Source of the DNA: Enterobacteriaceae bacterium UBA5654
Lineage (GTDB): Bacteria; Pseudomonadota; Gammaproteobacteria; Enterobacterales; Enterobacteriaceae
Length of the DNA stretch: 64,000 nucleotides
NCBI GenBank assembly: GCA_002421005.1
Contig: DIJC01000021.1
Coordinates: forward strand, 124-64,123
Direction of reading: 5' to 3'
Part shown: positions 27,105-36,600 of the stretch, piece by piece
Position numbering within the stretch: position 1 is the first letter of the stretch
Layout of the letters: each line of letters starts with the position of its first letter
Made by a program: the position numbers and the translations under genes
The notes under the pieces: model-generated
Told to the model about the DNA's origin: nothing
The model's input: only the letters and a program-made list of their open reading frames with translations
Databases searched by the model: none

Positions 27105-27779
27105 ATGACGGATCCCGTACAGTGGCTGCGTCTGATGCAGCTTGCCAGCAGCAGCCTGCCCGTCGGCTCGTTTACCTGGTCGCAGGGGCTGGAATGGGCA
27201 GTGGAAGCGGGCTGGATCGCTGACAGCGCAGGCTTCCACCGCTGGCAGATTCAGCAGATGGAACGCAGTTTTTTCACCGTCGATCTGCCCATTTTTGCCC
27301 GGCTTTATCGCGCCTGCGCGACGGATGACATCGACCAGGCCCGGCGCTGGACCGCCTGCCTGCTGGCCTGCCGTGAAACGCGGGAATTGCGGGCAGAAGA
27401 GCGCAATCGCGGCGCGGCCTTCACCCGGCTGGTCACCGACTGGGAGCCGGACTGCCCTCCGGCCTGGCGCACACTGTTCGCGCAAAGCCAGCTCTGCGGC
27501 ATGGCCTGGCTGGGCGTGCGCTGGCGGATCGAGCTGAACGCGCTGGCGCTCAGCCTCGGTTATAGCTGGATCGAAAGCGCGGTGATGGCGGGCGTTAAGC
27601 TGGTGCCGTTCGGTCAGCAGGCGGCGCAACAGCTGATCCTGTCTCTGAGCGCGCGCTACGCGGCGGGAATGGAGAATGCGCTTCTTCTTCCCGATGACGA
27701 CATTGGCTCGGCCACACCGCTGACCGCCATCGCTTCATCACGCCATGAAACCCAATATTCGCGTCTGTTCCGTTCCTGA
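27105..27779 (+). CDS. ureF: Urease accessory protein UreF
   Basis: Acts with UreD and UreG in urease maturation, gating the GTPase. The 224-residue all-helical protein has LMQLASSSLPVGSFTWSQGL at residues 11-30, the family signature, and ends with TRSSRHETQYSRLFRS-like sequence (ASSRHETQYSRLFRS). Its ATG directly follows the ureE stop. The usual enteric length. Confidence 0.96.
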   Translation: MTDPVQWLRLMQLASSSLPVGSFTWSQGLEWAVEAGWIADSAGFHRWQIQQMERSFFTVDLPIFARLYRACATDDIDQARRWTACLLACRETRELRAEERNRGAAFTRLVTDWEPDCPPAWRTLFAQSQLCGMAWLGVRWRIELNALALSLGYSWIESAVMAGVKLVPFGQQAAQQLILSLSARYAAGMENALLLPDDDIGSATPLTAIASSRHETQYSRLFRS

Positions 27780-27788
27780 GGAGAACTT

Positions 27789-28406
27789 ATGACAAGTTAT
27801 AAACACCCCCTGCGCGTCGGCGTCGGTGGACCGGTCGGGTCCGGGAAAACGGCCCTGCTGGAAGCGCTGTGTAAAGCCATGCGTAATTCCTGGCAACTGG
27901 CGGTTGTCACTAACGACATCTACACCAAAGAAGATCAGCGTATCCTCACCGAGGCAGGCGCGCTGGAGCCGGAACGCATCGTCGGGGTGGAAACCGGCGG
28001 CTGTCCGCATACCGCCATCCGTGAAGATGCCTCGATGAACCTCGCCGCGGTAGAAGCGCTGAGCGAAAAATTTGGCAACCTGGATTTGATATTTGTGGAA
28101 AGCGGCGGCGACAACCTGAGCGCCACTTTCAGCCCGGAACTGGCGGATTTAACGATCTACGTGATTGACGTAGCGGAAGGCGAGAAGATCCCGCGCAAGG
28201 GCGGGCCGGGGATCACCAAATCCGATTTTCTGGTGATCAACAAAACCGACCTCGCCCCCTACGTCGGCGCATCGCTGGAAATCATGGAGCGCGACACCCT
28301 GCGGATGCGCGGCGAGCGTCCGTGGACCTTTACCAACTTAAAATCGGGTGACGGGTTGGGGAAAATTATCGCGTTTCTGGAAGACAGAGGGATGCTGAAA
28401 GAATAA
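27789..28406 (+). CDS. ureG: Urease accessory GTPase UreG
   Basis: SIMIBI-class GTPase that powers nickel insertion. The P-loop GVGGPVGSGKTALLE is at residues 11-25, the nickel-binding Cys-Pro-His in GCPHTAIREDA near 77, VESGGDNLSATFSPEL near 103 and the NKTDLAP guanine-specificity motif near 154. At 205 residues it is standard. It is the last gene of the urease operon and starts after GAGGAG. Confidence 0.97.
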   Translation: MTSYKHPLRVGVGGPVGSGKTALLEALCKAMRNSWQLAVVTNDIYTKEDQRILTEAGALEPERIVGVETGGCPHTAIREDASMNLAAVEALSEKFGNLDLIFVESGGDNLSATFSPELADLTIYVIDVAEGEKIPRKGGPGITKSDFLVINKTDLAPYVGASLEIMERDTLRMRGERPWTFTNLKSGDGLGKIIAFLEDRGMLKE

Positions 28407-28412
28407 ATAACA

Positions 28413-28444
28413 TGCCGGATCGCGCCTCTGGACGCCATCCGGCA
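28413..28444. repeat. REP-like palindrome between ureG and tsaD
   Basis: TGCCGGAT and ATCCGGCA form an 8-bp stem with a GC-rich centre, the typical enterobacterial REP arrangement. It sits in the 46-base space between converging genes and probably ends both transcripts. Confidence 0.7.
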
Positions 28445-28452
28445 AAAAACCG

Positions 28453-29466
28453 CTACGCCGCAGGCAGCTCCGCCAGCGGCCAGCGCGGGCGCACGGTAAC
28501 GCCGAGATCGGCCGTCGTGCCCGCTTTGAAGCGCACCATGCCCGCATAGGCGATCATCGCGCCGTTATCGGTACAAAATTCCGGCCGGGCATAAAACACC
28601 TCGCCGCGCCGCTTTTGCATCATCTCCGCCAGCTTCACCCGCAGGGTACGGTTGGCGCTCACGCCGCCCGCCATCACCAGACGTTTAAAACCGGTTTGAT
28701 CCAGCGCGCGCTTGCACTTAATCATCAGAGTATCGACCACCGCGTCTTCAAACGCGCGGGCGATGTCGGCGCGGGTCTGATCGTCAGCATCGTTATTGCG
28801 GATCGTATTGGCGGCGAAGGTTTTCAGGCCGGAGAAGCTGAAATCCAGCCCTGGACGGTCGGTCATCGGACGCGGGAAAACGAAGCGCCCTTCCGTACCC
28901 TGCGCAGCCATTTTCGACAGCATCGGGCCGCCGGGATAATCCAGCCCCAGCAGCTTGGCGGTTTTATCGAAAGCTTCACCCGCCGCGTCGTCAATGGATT
29001 CACCCAGCAGAGCATATTGACCGATCCCGGTCACGCTAATCAGCTGCGTGTGACCACCGGAAACCAGCAGCGCCACAAAGGGGAAGGCGGGCGGATTCTC
29101 TTCCAGCATCGGAGCCAGCAAATGTCCTTCCATATGGTGTACCGGGATCGCCGGAACGTCCCAGGCAAACGCCAGTGACCGACCGACGGTTGCACCGACC
29201 AGCAGCGCGCCGACCAGCCCTGGCCCTGCGGTATAGGCCACCGCGTCAATATCTTTTGCCGTCAGCCCGGACTCTTTCAGCGCCGCCTGGATCAGCGGCA
29301 CGGTTTTGCGCACGTGATCGCGGGAGGCCAGCTCCGGCACCACGCCGCCGTAGTCAGCGTGCAATTTCACCTGACTATACAATTGGTTGGCTAACAGACC
29401 TTTTTCGTCGTCGTAAATGGCGATGCCGGTTTCATCGCAGGATGTTTCAATACCCAGTACACGCAT
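28453..29466 (-). CDS. tsaD: tRNA N6-threonylcarbamoyladenosine transferase TsaD
   Basis: Catalytic subunit that, with TsaB and TsaE, transfers threonylcarbamoyl to A37 of ANN-decoding tRNAs, including the tRNA-Ile(CAU) encoded nearby. The 337-residue Kae1/ASKHA protein shows LGIETSCDETGIAIYD at the N-terminus, the metal-binding HHMEGHLLAP near residue 110, LLVSGGHTQLI and VMAGGVSANRTLR near 266. It is divergent from rpsU as in E. coli. Confidence 0.97.
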   Translation of the reverse strand: MRVLGIETSCDETGIAIYDDEKGLLANQLYSQVKLHADYGGVVPELASRDHVRKTVPLIQAALKESGLTAKDIDAVAYTAGPGLVGALLVGATVGRSLAFAWDVPAIPVHHMEGHLLAPMLEENPPAFPFVALLVSGGHTQLISVTGIGQYALLGESIDDAAGEAFDKTAKLLGLDYPGGPMLSKMAAQGTEGRFVFPRPMTDRPGLDFSFSGLKTFAANTIRNNDADDQTRADIARAFEDAVVDTLMIKCKRALDQTGFKRLVMAGGVSANRTLRVKLAEMMQKRRGEVFYARPEFCTDNGAMIAYAGMVRFKAGTTADLGVTVRPRWPLAELPAA

Positions 29467-29555
29467 GGCTTGTTTTACCTCATTTCAATACCGCGCAGTG
29501 TAGGGCCAATGGTCGTGGTTGTAAAACTTTGCTCACCCCTGGCAGTAAGGTCGTG

Positions 29556-29561
29556 TATACT
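29556..29561 (+). promoter_or_regulatory. Candidate -10 element upstream of rpsU
   Basis: TATACT lies in the 237-base region between tsaD and rpsU where the macromolecular synthesis operon promoters are expected. I see no good -35 at 17 bases, so this call is tentative. Confidence 0.35.
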
Positions 29562-29664
29562 CCTCACCCTTATAAATGTCCTGTTCAAAAACGGCAGCGG
29601 TGCTTTACAAAGCAGCAGCATTTGCAGTAAAATTCCGCACCATTTTGAAATAAGCTGGCGTTGA

Positions 29665-29919
<255 letters not shown>

Positions 29920-29924
29920 TGATA

Positions 29925-29947
29925 TGAGGGCATAAGCTCTCATTTTT
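29925..29947 (+). terminator. Partial terminator between rpsU and dnaG
   Basis: TGAGGGC and GCTCTCA pair (one G-T) around ATAA, followed by five T residues. In E. coli an internal terminator here keeps dnaG low relative to rpsU, and this hairpin fits that role. Confidence 0.75.
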
Positions 29948-30036
29948 CAGACCGAGTTGTAGTGGTAAGGCCGTGCTTCCGTAAGGAATGCGCGGCTTAT
30001 TTTCGTTTACGAGTTGGTAAAAATTGAACGGGGCTT

Positions 30037-31782
30037 ATGGCTGGACGAATCCCACGTGTCTTTATCAATGACCTGCTGGCGCGCACCGACATCGTCGATT
30101 TGATCGACGCGCGGGTGAAGCTAAAAAAGCAGGGCAAGAATTTTCACGCGTGCTGTCCGTTCCATAACGAAAAAACCCCCTCTTTCACCGTCAACGGTGA
30201 AAAGCAGTTTTATCACTGCTTCGGCTGTGGTGCGCACGGCAACGCGATCGATTTTTTGATGAATTACGACAAACTTGAGTTTGTCGAAACCGTCGAAGAA
30301 CTGGCGGCCATGCACAACATGGAAATCCCGTTCGAAGCAGGCAGCGGGCCAACGCAGATTGAGCGTCATCAGCGGCAGACGCTATATCAACTGATGGATG
30401 GCCTGAATGCGTTTTATCAACAAGCCCTTACGCATCCCGCAGCGGAACCCGCGCGTCAGTATCTGGAAAAACGTGGTTTAAGCAGTGACATCATTGCTCG
30501 CTTTGCCATCGGCTTTGCGCCTCCAGGCTGGGATAACGCGTTAAAACGTTTTGGTGGCAACAGTGAAAACCGTCAGTCGTTAACCGACGCGGGCATGTTA
30601 GTCACTAACGATCAGGGCCGCAGCTATGACCGTTTCCGCGAACGGGTAATGTTCCCTATTCGCGACAAACGTGGTCGGGTGATTGGATTTGGTGGCCGTG
30701 TTTTAGGCAACGATACGCCAAAATACCTGAACTCACCGGAAACCGATATTTTCCATAAAGGCCGCCAGCTGTATGGCCTTTATGAAGCGCAGCAGAGCGA
30801 AGCGGAACCGCAGCGCCTGCTGGTGGTCGAAGGCTACATGGATGTGGTGGCGCTGGCGCAGTATGGCATCAACTATGCCGTTGCGTCGTTAGGCACCTCC
30901 ACCACCGCCGACCATATTCAGTTGCTGTTTCGCGCCACGCAGAACGTGATCTGCTGCTACGACGGCGACCGCGCAGGACGCGACGCGGCGAAACGCGCGC
31001 TGGAAACGGCGCTGCCGTATATGTCCGACGGGCGTCAGCTACGCTTTATGTTTCTGCCCGACGGCGAAGATCCCGATACGCTGGTGCGCAAAGAAGGAAA
31101 AGCGGCGTTTGAAGCGCGGATGGACGAGGCTCTGCCGCTCTCCACGTTTCTGTTTAACAGTTTGCTGCCGCAGGTGGATCTCAGCACCCCGGACGGCAAA
31201 ACGCAGCTTGCCGCGCTGGCATTGCCGATGATAGGTCAGGTGCCAGGCGAAACGCTGCGCATTTATTTGCGTCAGCAGCTCGGTAACAAGCTCGGCATTC
31301 TGGATGATGCCCAACTTGATCGTTTAATGCCGAAACAGGCAGAAAGTGGCACGGCGCGCCCGGCTCCACAGCTAAAACGCACGACCATGCGTATACTGAT
31401 AGGACTGCTGTTACAGAACCCGGATTTAGCTCCGCTGGTGCCACCGCTGGCAGGTCTGGACCAAAGTAAGCTGCCCGGACTTGGCTTATTTGCCGAATTG
31501 GTCAACACTTGTTTGTCACAGCCTGGCCTGACCACTGGGCAACTTTTAGAACATTATCGTGGCACAAATGAGGCCGCGACCCTTGAAAAACTGTCGATGT
31601 GGGACGATATAGCAGATAGAGATATTGCAGAAAAAACGTTCACCGACTCGCTTAATCATATGTTTGATTCATTGCTCAAGCTGCGCCAGGAAGAGTTAAT
31701 CGCTCGCGACCGCACGCACGGCCTGAACAATGAAGAACGCCGGGAACTCTGGACGTTAAACCAGGAACTGGCAAAGAAATGA
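30037..31782 (+). CDS. dnaG: DNA primase DnaG
   Basis: Makes RNA primers at the replication fork. The 581-residue protein has a CHC2 zinc domain with Cys40, His43, Cys61 and Cys64 (CCPFHNEKT, HCFGCGAHG), then the catalytic core with FGGRVLGNDTPKYLNSPET. The TOPRIM segments VVEGYMDVVALA and CYDGDRAGRDAA follow. The C-terminal DnaB-binding helicase-interaction domain is present. It is the middle gene of the macromolecular synthesis operon. Confidence 0.98.
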   Translation: MAGRIPRVFINDLLARTDIVDLIDARVKLKKQGKNFHACCPFHNEKTPSFTVNGEKQFYHCFGCGAHGNAIDFLMNYDKLEFVETVEELAAMHNMEIPFEAGSGPTQIERHQRQTLYQLMDGLNAFYQQALTHPAAEPARQYLEKRGLSSDIIARFAIGFAPPGWDNALKRFGGNSENRQSLTDAGMLVTNDQGRSYDRFRERVMFPIRDKRGRVIGFGGRVLGNDTPKYLNSPETDIFHKGRQLYGLYEAQQSEAEPQRLLVVEGYMDVVALAQYGINYAVASLGTSTTADHIQLLFRATQNVICCYDGDRAGRDAAKRALETALPYMSDGRQLRFMFLPDGEDPDTLVRKEGKAAFEARMDEALPLSTFLFNSLLPQVDLSTPDGKTQLAALALPMIGQVPGETLRIYLRQQLGNKLGILDDAQLDRLMPKQAESGTARPAPQLKRTTMRILIGLLLQNPDLAPLVPPLAGLDQSKLPGLGLFAELVNTCLSQPGLTTGQLLEHYRGTNEAATLEKLSMWDDIADRDIAEKTFTDSLNHMFDSLLKLRQEELIARDRTHGLNNEERRELWTLNQELAKK

Positions 31783-31990
31783 ATTTAACGGCTTAAGTGC
31801 CGAATATCGTTCGGGAAGATCCCGACAGCCGCACTGAAGGGCAGCGGCAAAAATATAAGCAAGCCCTCATTAAGTCATACACGACATCTTTCACGGCAGT
31901 GAAAACAGCCTGAAAGATGAAGCGTATTATGTTGGCGGTTTGTTTCGCCGACCGACACCAACCTCATGAATTAAGTGTGGATACCGTCTT

Positions 31991-33835
31991 ATGGAGCAAA
32001 ACCCGCAGTCACAGCTCAAGCTTCTTGTCCAACGTGGTAAGGAGCAAGGCTATCTGACCTATGCCGAGGTCAACGACCATCTGCCGGAAGATATCGTCGA
32101 CTCAGATCAGATCGAAGACATCATCCAAATGATCAACGATATGGGCATCCAGGTGATGGAAGAAGCACCGGACGCCGACGATCTGCTGCTTGCTGAAAAC
32201 TCAAACAACACCGACGAAGATGCCGAAGAAGCTGCCGCACAGGTACTCTCCAGCGTTGAATCTGAAATCGGGCGTACGACTGACCCGGTCCGCATGTACA
32301 TGCGTGAAATGGGCACCGTTGAGCTTCTGACCCGCGAAGGCGAAATTGACATCGCCAAGCGCATCGAAGACGGCATCAACCAGGTCCAGTGCTCCGTTGC
32401 TGAATATCCGGAAGCGATCACCTATCTGCTGGAGCAGTACGATCGCGTGGAAGCGGAAGAAGCACGCCTGTCCGATCTGATCACCGGCTTCGTCGACCCG
32501 AACGCGGAAGAAGATTTAGCGCCAACGGCGACGCACGTCGGCTCCGAGCTGTCCAGCGAAGAGATGGACGACGAAGATGAAGACGAGGACGAAGAAAGCG
32601 ACGACAGCAGCGATGACGACAACAGCATCGACCCGGAGCTGGCGCGCGAAAAATTCGGCGAGCTGCGCACGCAGTACATCGTTACTCGCGACACCATCAA
32701 AGCGAAGGGCCGCAGTAACGCTGCATCGCAGGAAGAAATCCTGAAACTGTCTGAAGTGTTCAAACAGTTCCGCCTGGTGCCAAAACAGTTCGATTACCTG
32801 GTTAACAGTATGCGCGTAATGATGGACCGCGTGCGTACCCAGGAACGTCTGATCATGAAGATGTGCGTCGAACAGTGCAAAATGCCGAAGAAAAACTTCA
32901 TCACCCTGTTCACCGGTAACGAAACCAGCGAAACCTGGTTTAACGCCGCTATCGCCATGAACAAAGCATGGTCCGAGAAGCTGCACGACGTGTCTGATGA
33001 AGTGCATCGCAGCCTGCAAAAATTGCAACAAATTGAAGAAGAAACCGGCCTGACCATTGAGCAGGTTAAAGATATCAACCGTCGCATGTCCATCGGTGAA
33101 GCGAAAGCCCGCCGTGCGAAAAAAGAGATGGTTGAAGCGAACCTGCGTCTGGTTATCTCTATCGCCAAAAAATACACCAACCGTGGTTTGCAGTTCCTCG
33201 ATCTGATTCAGGAAGGCAACATCGGTCTGATGAAAGCGGTTGATAAGTTCGAATACCGTCGCGGTTACAAGTTCTCCACCTACGCAACCTGGTGGATCCG
33301 TCAGGCTATCACCCGTTCCATCGCGGATCAGGCGCGCACCATCCGTATTCCGGTGCATATGATTGAGACGATCAACAAGCTCAACCGTATCTCCCGCCAG
33401 ATGCTGCAAGAGATGGGCCGCGAGCCGACGCCGGAAGAACTGGCTGAACGTATGCTGATGCCGGAAGACAAGATCCGCAAAGTGCTGAAAATCGCCAAAG
33501 AGCCCATCTCCATGGAAACGCCAATCGGCGACGATGAAGATTCGCATCTGGGGGATTTCATCGAGGATACCACCCTCGAACTGCCGCTGGATTCTGCCAC
33601 CACTGAGAGCCTGCGTGCCGCCACCCACGACGTGCTGGCGGGTCTGACCGCCCGTGAAGCGAAAGTCCTGCGTATGCGTTTCGGTATCGATATGAACACC
33701 GACCACACGCTGGAAGAAGTGGGTAAACAGTTCGACGTGACCCGCGAACGTATCCGTCAGATCGAAGCGAAGGCGCTGCGTAAACTGCGCCATCCGAGCC
33801 GTTCTGAAGTGCTGCGGAGCTTCCTCGACGATTAA
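31991..33835 (+). CDS. rpoD: RNA polymerase sigma-70 factor RpoD
   Basis: Housekeeping sigma factor. The 614-residue protein has region 1.1 at the start, the very acidic non-conserved stretch (about 185-215), region 2 with RGLQFLDLIQEGNIGLMKAV and RGYKFSTYATWWIRQAITRS, region 3, and region 4 with the -35-reading helix VTRERIRQIEAKALRKLRH near the C-terminus. All look intact. The 208 bases before it hold the usual processing and minor promoter region, with no gene. Confidence 0.98.
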   Translation: MEQNPQSQLKLLVQRGKEQGYLTYAEVNDHLPEDIVDSDQIEDIIQMINDMGIQVMEEAPDADDLLLAENSNNTDEDAEEAAAQVLSSVESEIGRTTDPVRMYMREMGTVELLTREGEIDIAKRIEDGINQVQCSVAEYPEAITYLLEQYDRVEAEEARLSDLITGFVDPNAEEDLAPTATHVGSELSSEEMDDEDEDEDEESDDSSDDDNSIDPELAREKFGELRTQYIVTRDTIKAKGRSNAASQEEILKLSEVFKQFRLVPKQFDYLVNSMRVMMDRVRTQERLIMKMCVEQCKMPKKNFITLFTGNETSETWFNAAIAMNKAWSEKLHDVSDEVHRSLQKLQQIEEETGLTIEQVKDINRRMSIGEAKARRAKKEMVEANLRLVISIAKKYTNRGLQFLDLIQEGNIGLMKAVDKFEYRRGYKFSTYATWWIRQAITRSIADQARTIRIPVHMIETINKLNRISRQMLQEMGREPTPEELAERMLMPEDKIRKVLKIAKEPISMETPIGDDEDSHLGDFIEDTTLELPLDSATTESLRAATHDVLAGLTAREAKVLRMRFGIDMNTDHTLEEVGKQFDVTRERIRQIEAKALRKLRHPSRSEVLRSFLDD

Positions 33836-33852
33836 TCGTACAGATCGTGCTT

Positions 33853-33877
33853 AAGCCCTCCTCGTGAGGGCTTTTTT
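33853..33877 (+). terminator. Rho-independent terminator of the rpoD operon
   Basis: AGCCCTC and GAGGGCT form a 7-bp stem followed by TTTTTT, 18 bases after the rpoD stop and just before the convergent mug gene. Confidence 0.9.
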
Positions 33878-33889
33878 ATATCTGCAAAA

Positions 33890-34396
33890 CTACAGTCCCC
33901 GCACCACCAGTGCCTCATCCAGTTCACGATAGGCCTCCACCAGTTTTTCCAGCGATGCACGATTTAGCCCGCTCGGATTCGGCAGCACCCACACCTGAGT
34001 CCCACCAATCGTTATTTGCTGCTTGCCCCACTTCACTCCGCGCTGGCTGAAAGCCTGTTCAAACGCCTGCTTGCCCAGTACCGCCAGCGCGTCTGGCTGG
34101 TAGTCCTCAATCTTCTTCACCAGTTCCCGCCCGCCGGTGCGCAGTTCGTGAAGATCAACCTCGCTGGCCTGCACGGTAGGCCGCTCCACCAGCATGGTGA
34201 TCCCACAGCGCGTATCCAGCAGATGCTGTTCCTCTTCCGGTTTCAGCAGCCGCTCGGTGAATCCGGCCTGGTGAATCACCTTCCAGAAACGGTTGCCGGG
34301 ATGGGCAAAATGAAAGCCCGTATGGGCGGAAGACTTGCCTGGATTGATGCCACAGAACACCACCCGCAGTCCGGGTGCCAGGATATCGCTAATCAT
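33890..34396 (-). CDS. mug: G/U mismatch-specific DNA glycosylase Mug
   Basis: Removes uracil and ethenocytosine opposite guanine. The 168-residue protein has the TDG-family motif GINPGKSSAHTGFHFAHPGN at about residues 16-35, where the Asn is catalytic, and LPNPSGLNRAS near 138, the wedge that fills the gap. It lies between rpoD and ileX exactly as in E. coli, so the chromosome is unchanged up to the prophage. Confidence 0.97.
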   Translation of the reverse strand: MISDILAPGLRVVFCGINPGKSSAHTGFHFAHPGNRFWKVIHQAGFTERLLKPEEEQHLLDTRCGITMLVERPTVQASEVDLHELRTGGRELVKKIEDYQPDALAVLGKQAFEQAFSQRGVKWGKQQITIGGTQVWVLPNPSGLNRASLEKLVEAYRELDEALVVRGL

Positions 34397-34520
34397 GATT
34401 ACTCCGCTGAATACATCGAATTCAAAGTATAAGAGATTGAAAAGCCATTGTTTATAAAAACAGCAGGCAGGTGTTTATGTCTGGATTGCCATGGCGAGTT
34501 ACTTTATAATTCCCGGCCAC

Positions 34521-34596
34521 GGCCCCTTAGCTCAGTGGTTAGAGCAGGCGACTCATAATCGCTTGGTCGCTGGTTCAAGTCCAGCAGGGGCCACCA
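34521..34596 (+). tRNA. ileX: tRNA-Ile with CAU anticodon (lysidine-modified, ileX)
   Basis: A 76-base tRNA with encoded CCA: acceptor GGCCCCT pairing with AGGGGCC, D arm, anticodon loop CTCATAA, and TTCAAGT T-loop. Next to mug, a CAU anticodon with this body is the minor tRNA-Ile (lysidine at C34, reads AUA), not tRNA-Met. TATAAT lies at 34505-34510 as a -10. Its 3' half is the prophage attachment site and is rebuilt intact by the insertion. Confidence 0.95.
34550..34596 (+). repeat. attL core: 47-bp direct repeat in the ileX 3' end
   Basis: The 47 bases from the anticodon stem to CCA recur exactly at 55293-55339, bounding the prophage. The base pairs just outside differ on both sides. Confidence 0.92.
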
Positions 34597-34666
34597 AATT
34601 TTAGTATATAAATCATGGTATTAAGCCACTTTTAAAGGCGGCTTTTTTGTTTTTTCAAATCTCCAT

Positions 34667-34686
34667 TGGCAGCAAAATGGCAGCAG
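34667..34686 (+). repeat. 20-bp repeat near attL, candidate integrase arm site
   Basis: TGGCAGCAAAATGGCAGCAG, itself two TGGCAGC units 11 bases apart, lies 70 bases inside the left core. The identical 20-mer is at 55181-55200 inside the right end. In the excised circle both flank the core in the same direction, as expected for arm-type integrase sites. Confidence 0.6.
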
Positions 34687-34706
34687 TTTTTTAAGATGCC
34701 AATAAA

Positions 34707-34726
34707 AAACCCGCCTTAGCGGGTTT
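34707..34726 (-). terminator. Terminator after ogr
   Basis: AAACCCGC and GCGGGTTT pair around a 4-base loop, four bases past the ogr stop, with T-rich flanks on both strands. It ends the leftward late transcript. Confidence 0.7.
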
Positions 34727-34729
34727 CTT

Positions 34730-34948
34730 TTAGAAGTTCATATGTCCCTGCCCTCCACTTAACGGATGCGGCGCGGCCTGATTTATTAGATTTGGAGCGG
34801 CGATAAAACGCACAACTGTCTCATGTGTAACAAAGGTAGCGCCGCAGTTGATATTCTGGCACTGACAGTATCGCTCCTTAGTCTGATCAGATACCCGAAA
34901 ACTACTCCGAGTATGTGCCGCATGTCCGCATTTCGGGCAATTCATCAT
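34730..34948 (-). CDS. ogr: Phage late transcription activator Ogr/Delta
   Basis: Zinc-finger activator needed for P2-family late promoters; it contacts the alpha subunit of host RNA polymerase. At 72 residues from the chosen Met it equals P2 Ogr. CPKCGHAAHTRSS gives the first Cys pair, KERYCQCQNINCGATFVT the second, and the tail PHPLSGGQGHMNF is like P2. The open frame extends ten residues upstream, but those are not in the family. It is the last late gene, after D. Confidence 0.92.
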   Translation of the reverse strand: MMNCPKCGHAAHTRSSFRVSDQTKERYCQCQNINCGATFVTHETVVRFIAAPNLINQAAPHPLSGGQGHMNF

Positions 34949-35017
34949 TTTCGTTATTTCCGCTCCCACACTTTTCAATCACACAATGATATACCAACTT
35001 CCATTTTGTGAATGAAT

Positions 35018-36118
35018 TTATTCCATTTCTAAATCATCTATTCTTACCTCAAGCTCCAGGCTGGTAATAAACCCGTTATCCGGGCCGATGGAATGCGTCA
35101 GTGTGGTTATAGTCCACCCGGCATCATCAATAGGCTGTTTGAAACCACTCACCTTTACCGGCATTTCCGTATAGAGATCTGCCCGGCCCTCTGCGAGTTG
35201 CAGGGAGAATGATGCAACTCCTCGTTGCAGGCGTTCCCAGTGCATTTTTGCCGCTCGCTCTGCATTGCTGCGGTTTGCATAGGTTCTGTTGAGTACCAGC
35301 ACGTTTTCATCCGTTCCTACCAGATAATCCCCCTGTTTCGCTTCCGGCTTTTTAGGTGCAGCAGTTTTCTTTCGATGGCGCTTAACCTTTGTCGTCTCTT
35401 TTTTCTTTGGTTCACGGGTATGCAGCCAGCTGGCAATCACTCCCGTATAGGCATCACGGTCAGCCAGGGTAAAACGATGACCGTCACCCGCTTTACGTTC
35501 TATGGTGATGACTGGCAGCGGCTTACCACTTGCCGTTCTTCCCTGCCCCTGGCGGATAAACAACAGATTACCGTTCTTAACAGAGGCTATTGCCCCGTAC
35601 TGCCACGCAAGTTTCATTAAAAAGCTGGCGTCGCTTTCATTTGTCTGGTCGAGATGATCAACAGCCTTGTCCGTCAGGTCCTTGCCAAGCGCCATCTTTA
35701 ACTTATGCCGGGCGGCGATTTCCTTTACCACCTCACCCACCGTGGTCTGATGCCATGACTTTTCACGGCGGGTATTGAGGGTTTCACGAAAATCGGCGCT
35801 ACGAGCCCGGATTGTCAGACGGTCAGGAGCACCGCTGTGCTCAATCTCATCCACAGTAAATGCCCCTTTCGGGAAAAGCGGATGGCCTTTCCATCCCAGC
35901 GCCAGCTGAATCACGGCACCACGTCGCGGCAGGGTAATCAGCCCGTCGGCGTCGTCAAGCTCCAGATCAAGCTGGTCAGCCTCAAAACCCCGGTTATCGG
36001 TAAGCGTCAGACTCATCAGGCGCGCATCCAGCGCGGTAGTCGCATCCTTACCTTCAATTGTGATACTGAAAGCGGGGCTTTTGCTGTTCAGGTCAAAAAG
36101 ATCAGCGCTAAAATTCAC
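35018..36118 (-). CDS. Phage late control/tail protein D (GpD)
   Basis: P2 GpD family protein, part of the baseplate hub at the tail tip. The 366-residue sequence includes LELDDADGLITLPRRGA, the FRETLNTRREKSWHQTTVGE segment, a Lys-rich linker near residue 250 (KKKETTKVKRHRKKTAAPKK) and a C-terminal ISLEL-type beta segment. Its start overlaps the U stop as ATGA. It is preserved although its baseplate partners are absent from the prophage. Confidence 0.9.
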   Translation of the reverse strand: MNFSADLFDLNSKSPAFSITIEGKDATTALDARLMSLTLTDNRGFEADQLDLELDDADGLITLPRRGAVIQLALGWKGHPLFPKGAFTVDEIEHSGAPDRLTIRARSADFRETLNTRREKSWHQTTVGEVVKEIAARHKLKMALGKDLTDKAVDHLDQTNESDASFLMKLAWQYGAIASVKNGNLLFIRQGQGRTASGKPLPVITIERKAGDGHRFTLADRDAYTGVIASWLHTREPKKKETTKVKRHRKKTAAPKKPEAKQGDYLVGTDENVLVLNRTYANRSNAERAAKMHWERLQRGVASFSLQLAEGRADLYTEMPVKVSGFKQPIDDAGWTITTLTHSIGPDNGFITSLELEVRIDDLEME

Positions 36119-36600
36119 TGCAGCAACCCTCCAGCCATATTTTTAATATTACCTGCCGCAGTCTTTGCAGAGTCCTGCAGGCTACTGAGCTGATCGCTGA
36201 GGCTGCCGAACATATCAGACAGCGACTCATCAACCCTTTTCAGGGTCAGCGTAAACTCAATCCGGCGAGGCAGTCCGCTTTCAAAAAATTCTGTTTTGGT
36301 CTGGCTCAGGCTCTCAATCACAAACATGCCGTAAATGGTCCCGCTTCCCTCAATCAGGGGCCATGCCTTGCCCAGCTCTGCCATTTGCTCCAGTGCAAGC
36401 AATGACAATCTGCCGCCAGTCACTTCCGGCAGCAGTACGCCAGATAATGTCAGCGAGTCATTATCCGGTCCAAGAAACTGCGTTGATGGTCGCCGGTTTA
36501 CACGGCTGTTGGCGGCGTGTCGCCAGCTTCGCTGATACTGCAGCTCCTGGTACGGTACTGTACGCAGCATGAAGACATATAACCCCAGCACCATCATCAT
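36115..36600 (-). CDS. Phage tail protein U (GpU)
   Basis: P2 GpU family, a small tail-assembly protein. The 161-residue sequence has MVLGLYVFMLRTVPYQEL and FLGPDNDSLTLSGVLLPE near residue 43, followed by RRIEFTLTLKRVDE. The first Met codons are tandem and start overlaps the T stop by four bases. Gene order T-U-D is that of P2. Confidence 0.9.
   Translation of the reverse strand: MMMVLGLYVFMLRTVPYQELQYQRSWRHAANSRVNRRPSTQFLGPDNDSLTLSGVLLPEVTGGRLSLLALEQMAELGKAWPLIEGSGTIYGMFVIESLSQTKTEFFESGLPRRIEFTLTLKRVDESLSDMFGSLSDQLSSLQDSAKTAAGNIKNMAGGLLQ

Noticed and set aside
29579..29600. LexA box before rpsU (CTGTTCAAAAACGGCAG)
   Set aside because: The second half is GGCAG rather than ACAG, so the match is too weak to call.
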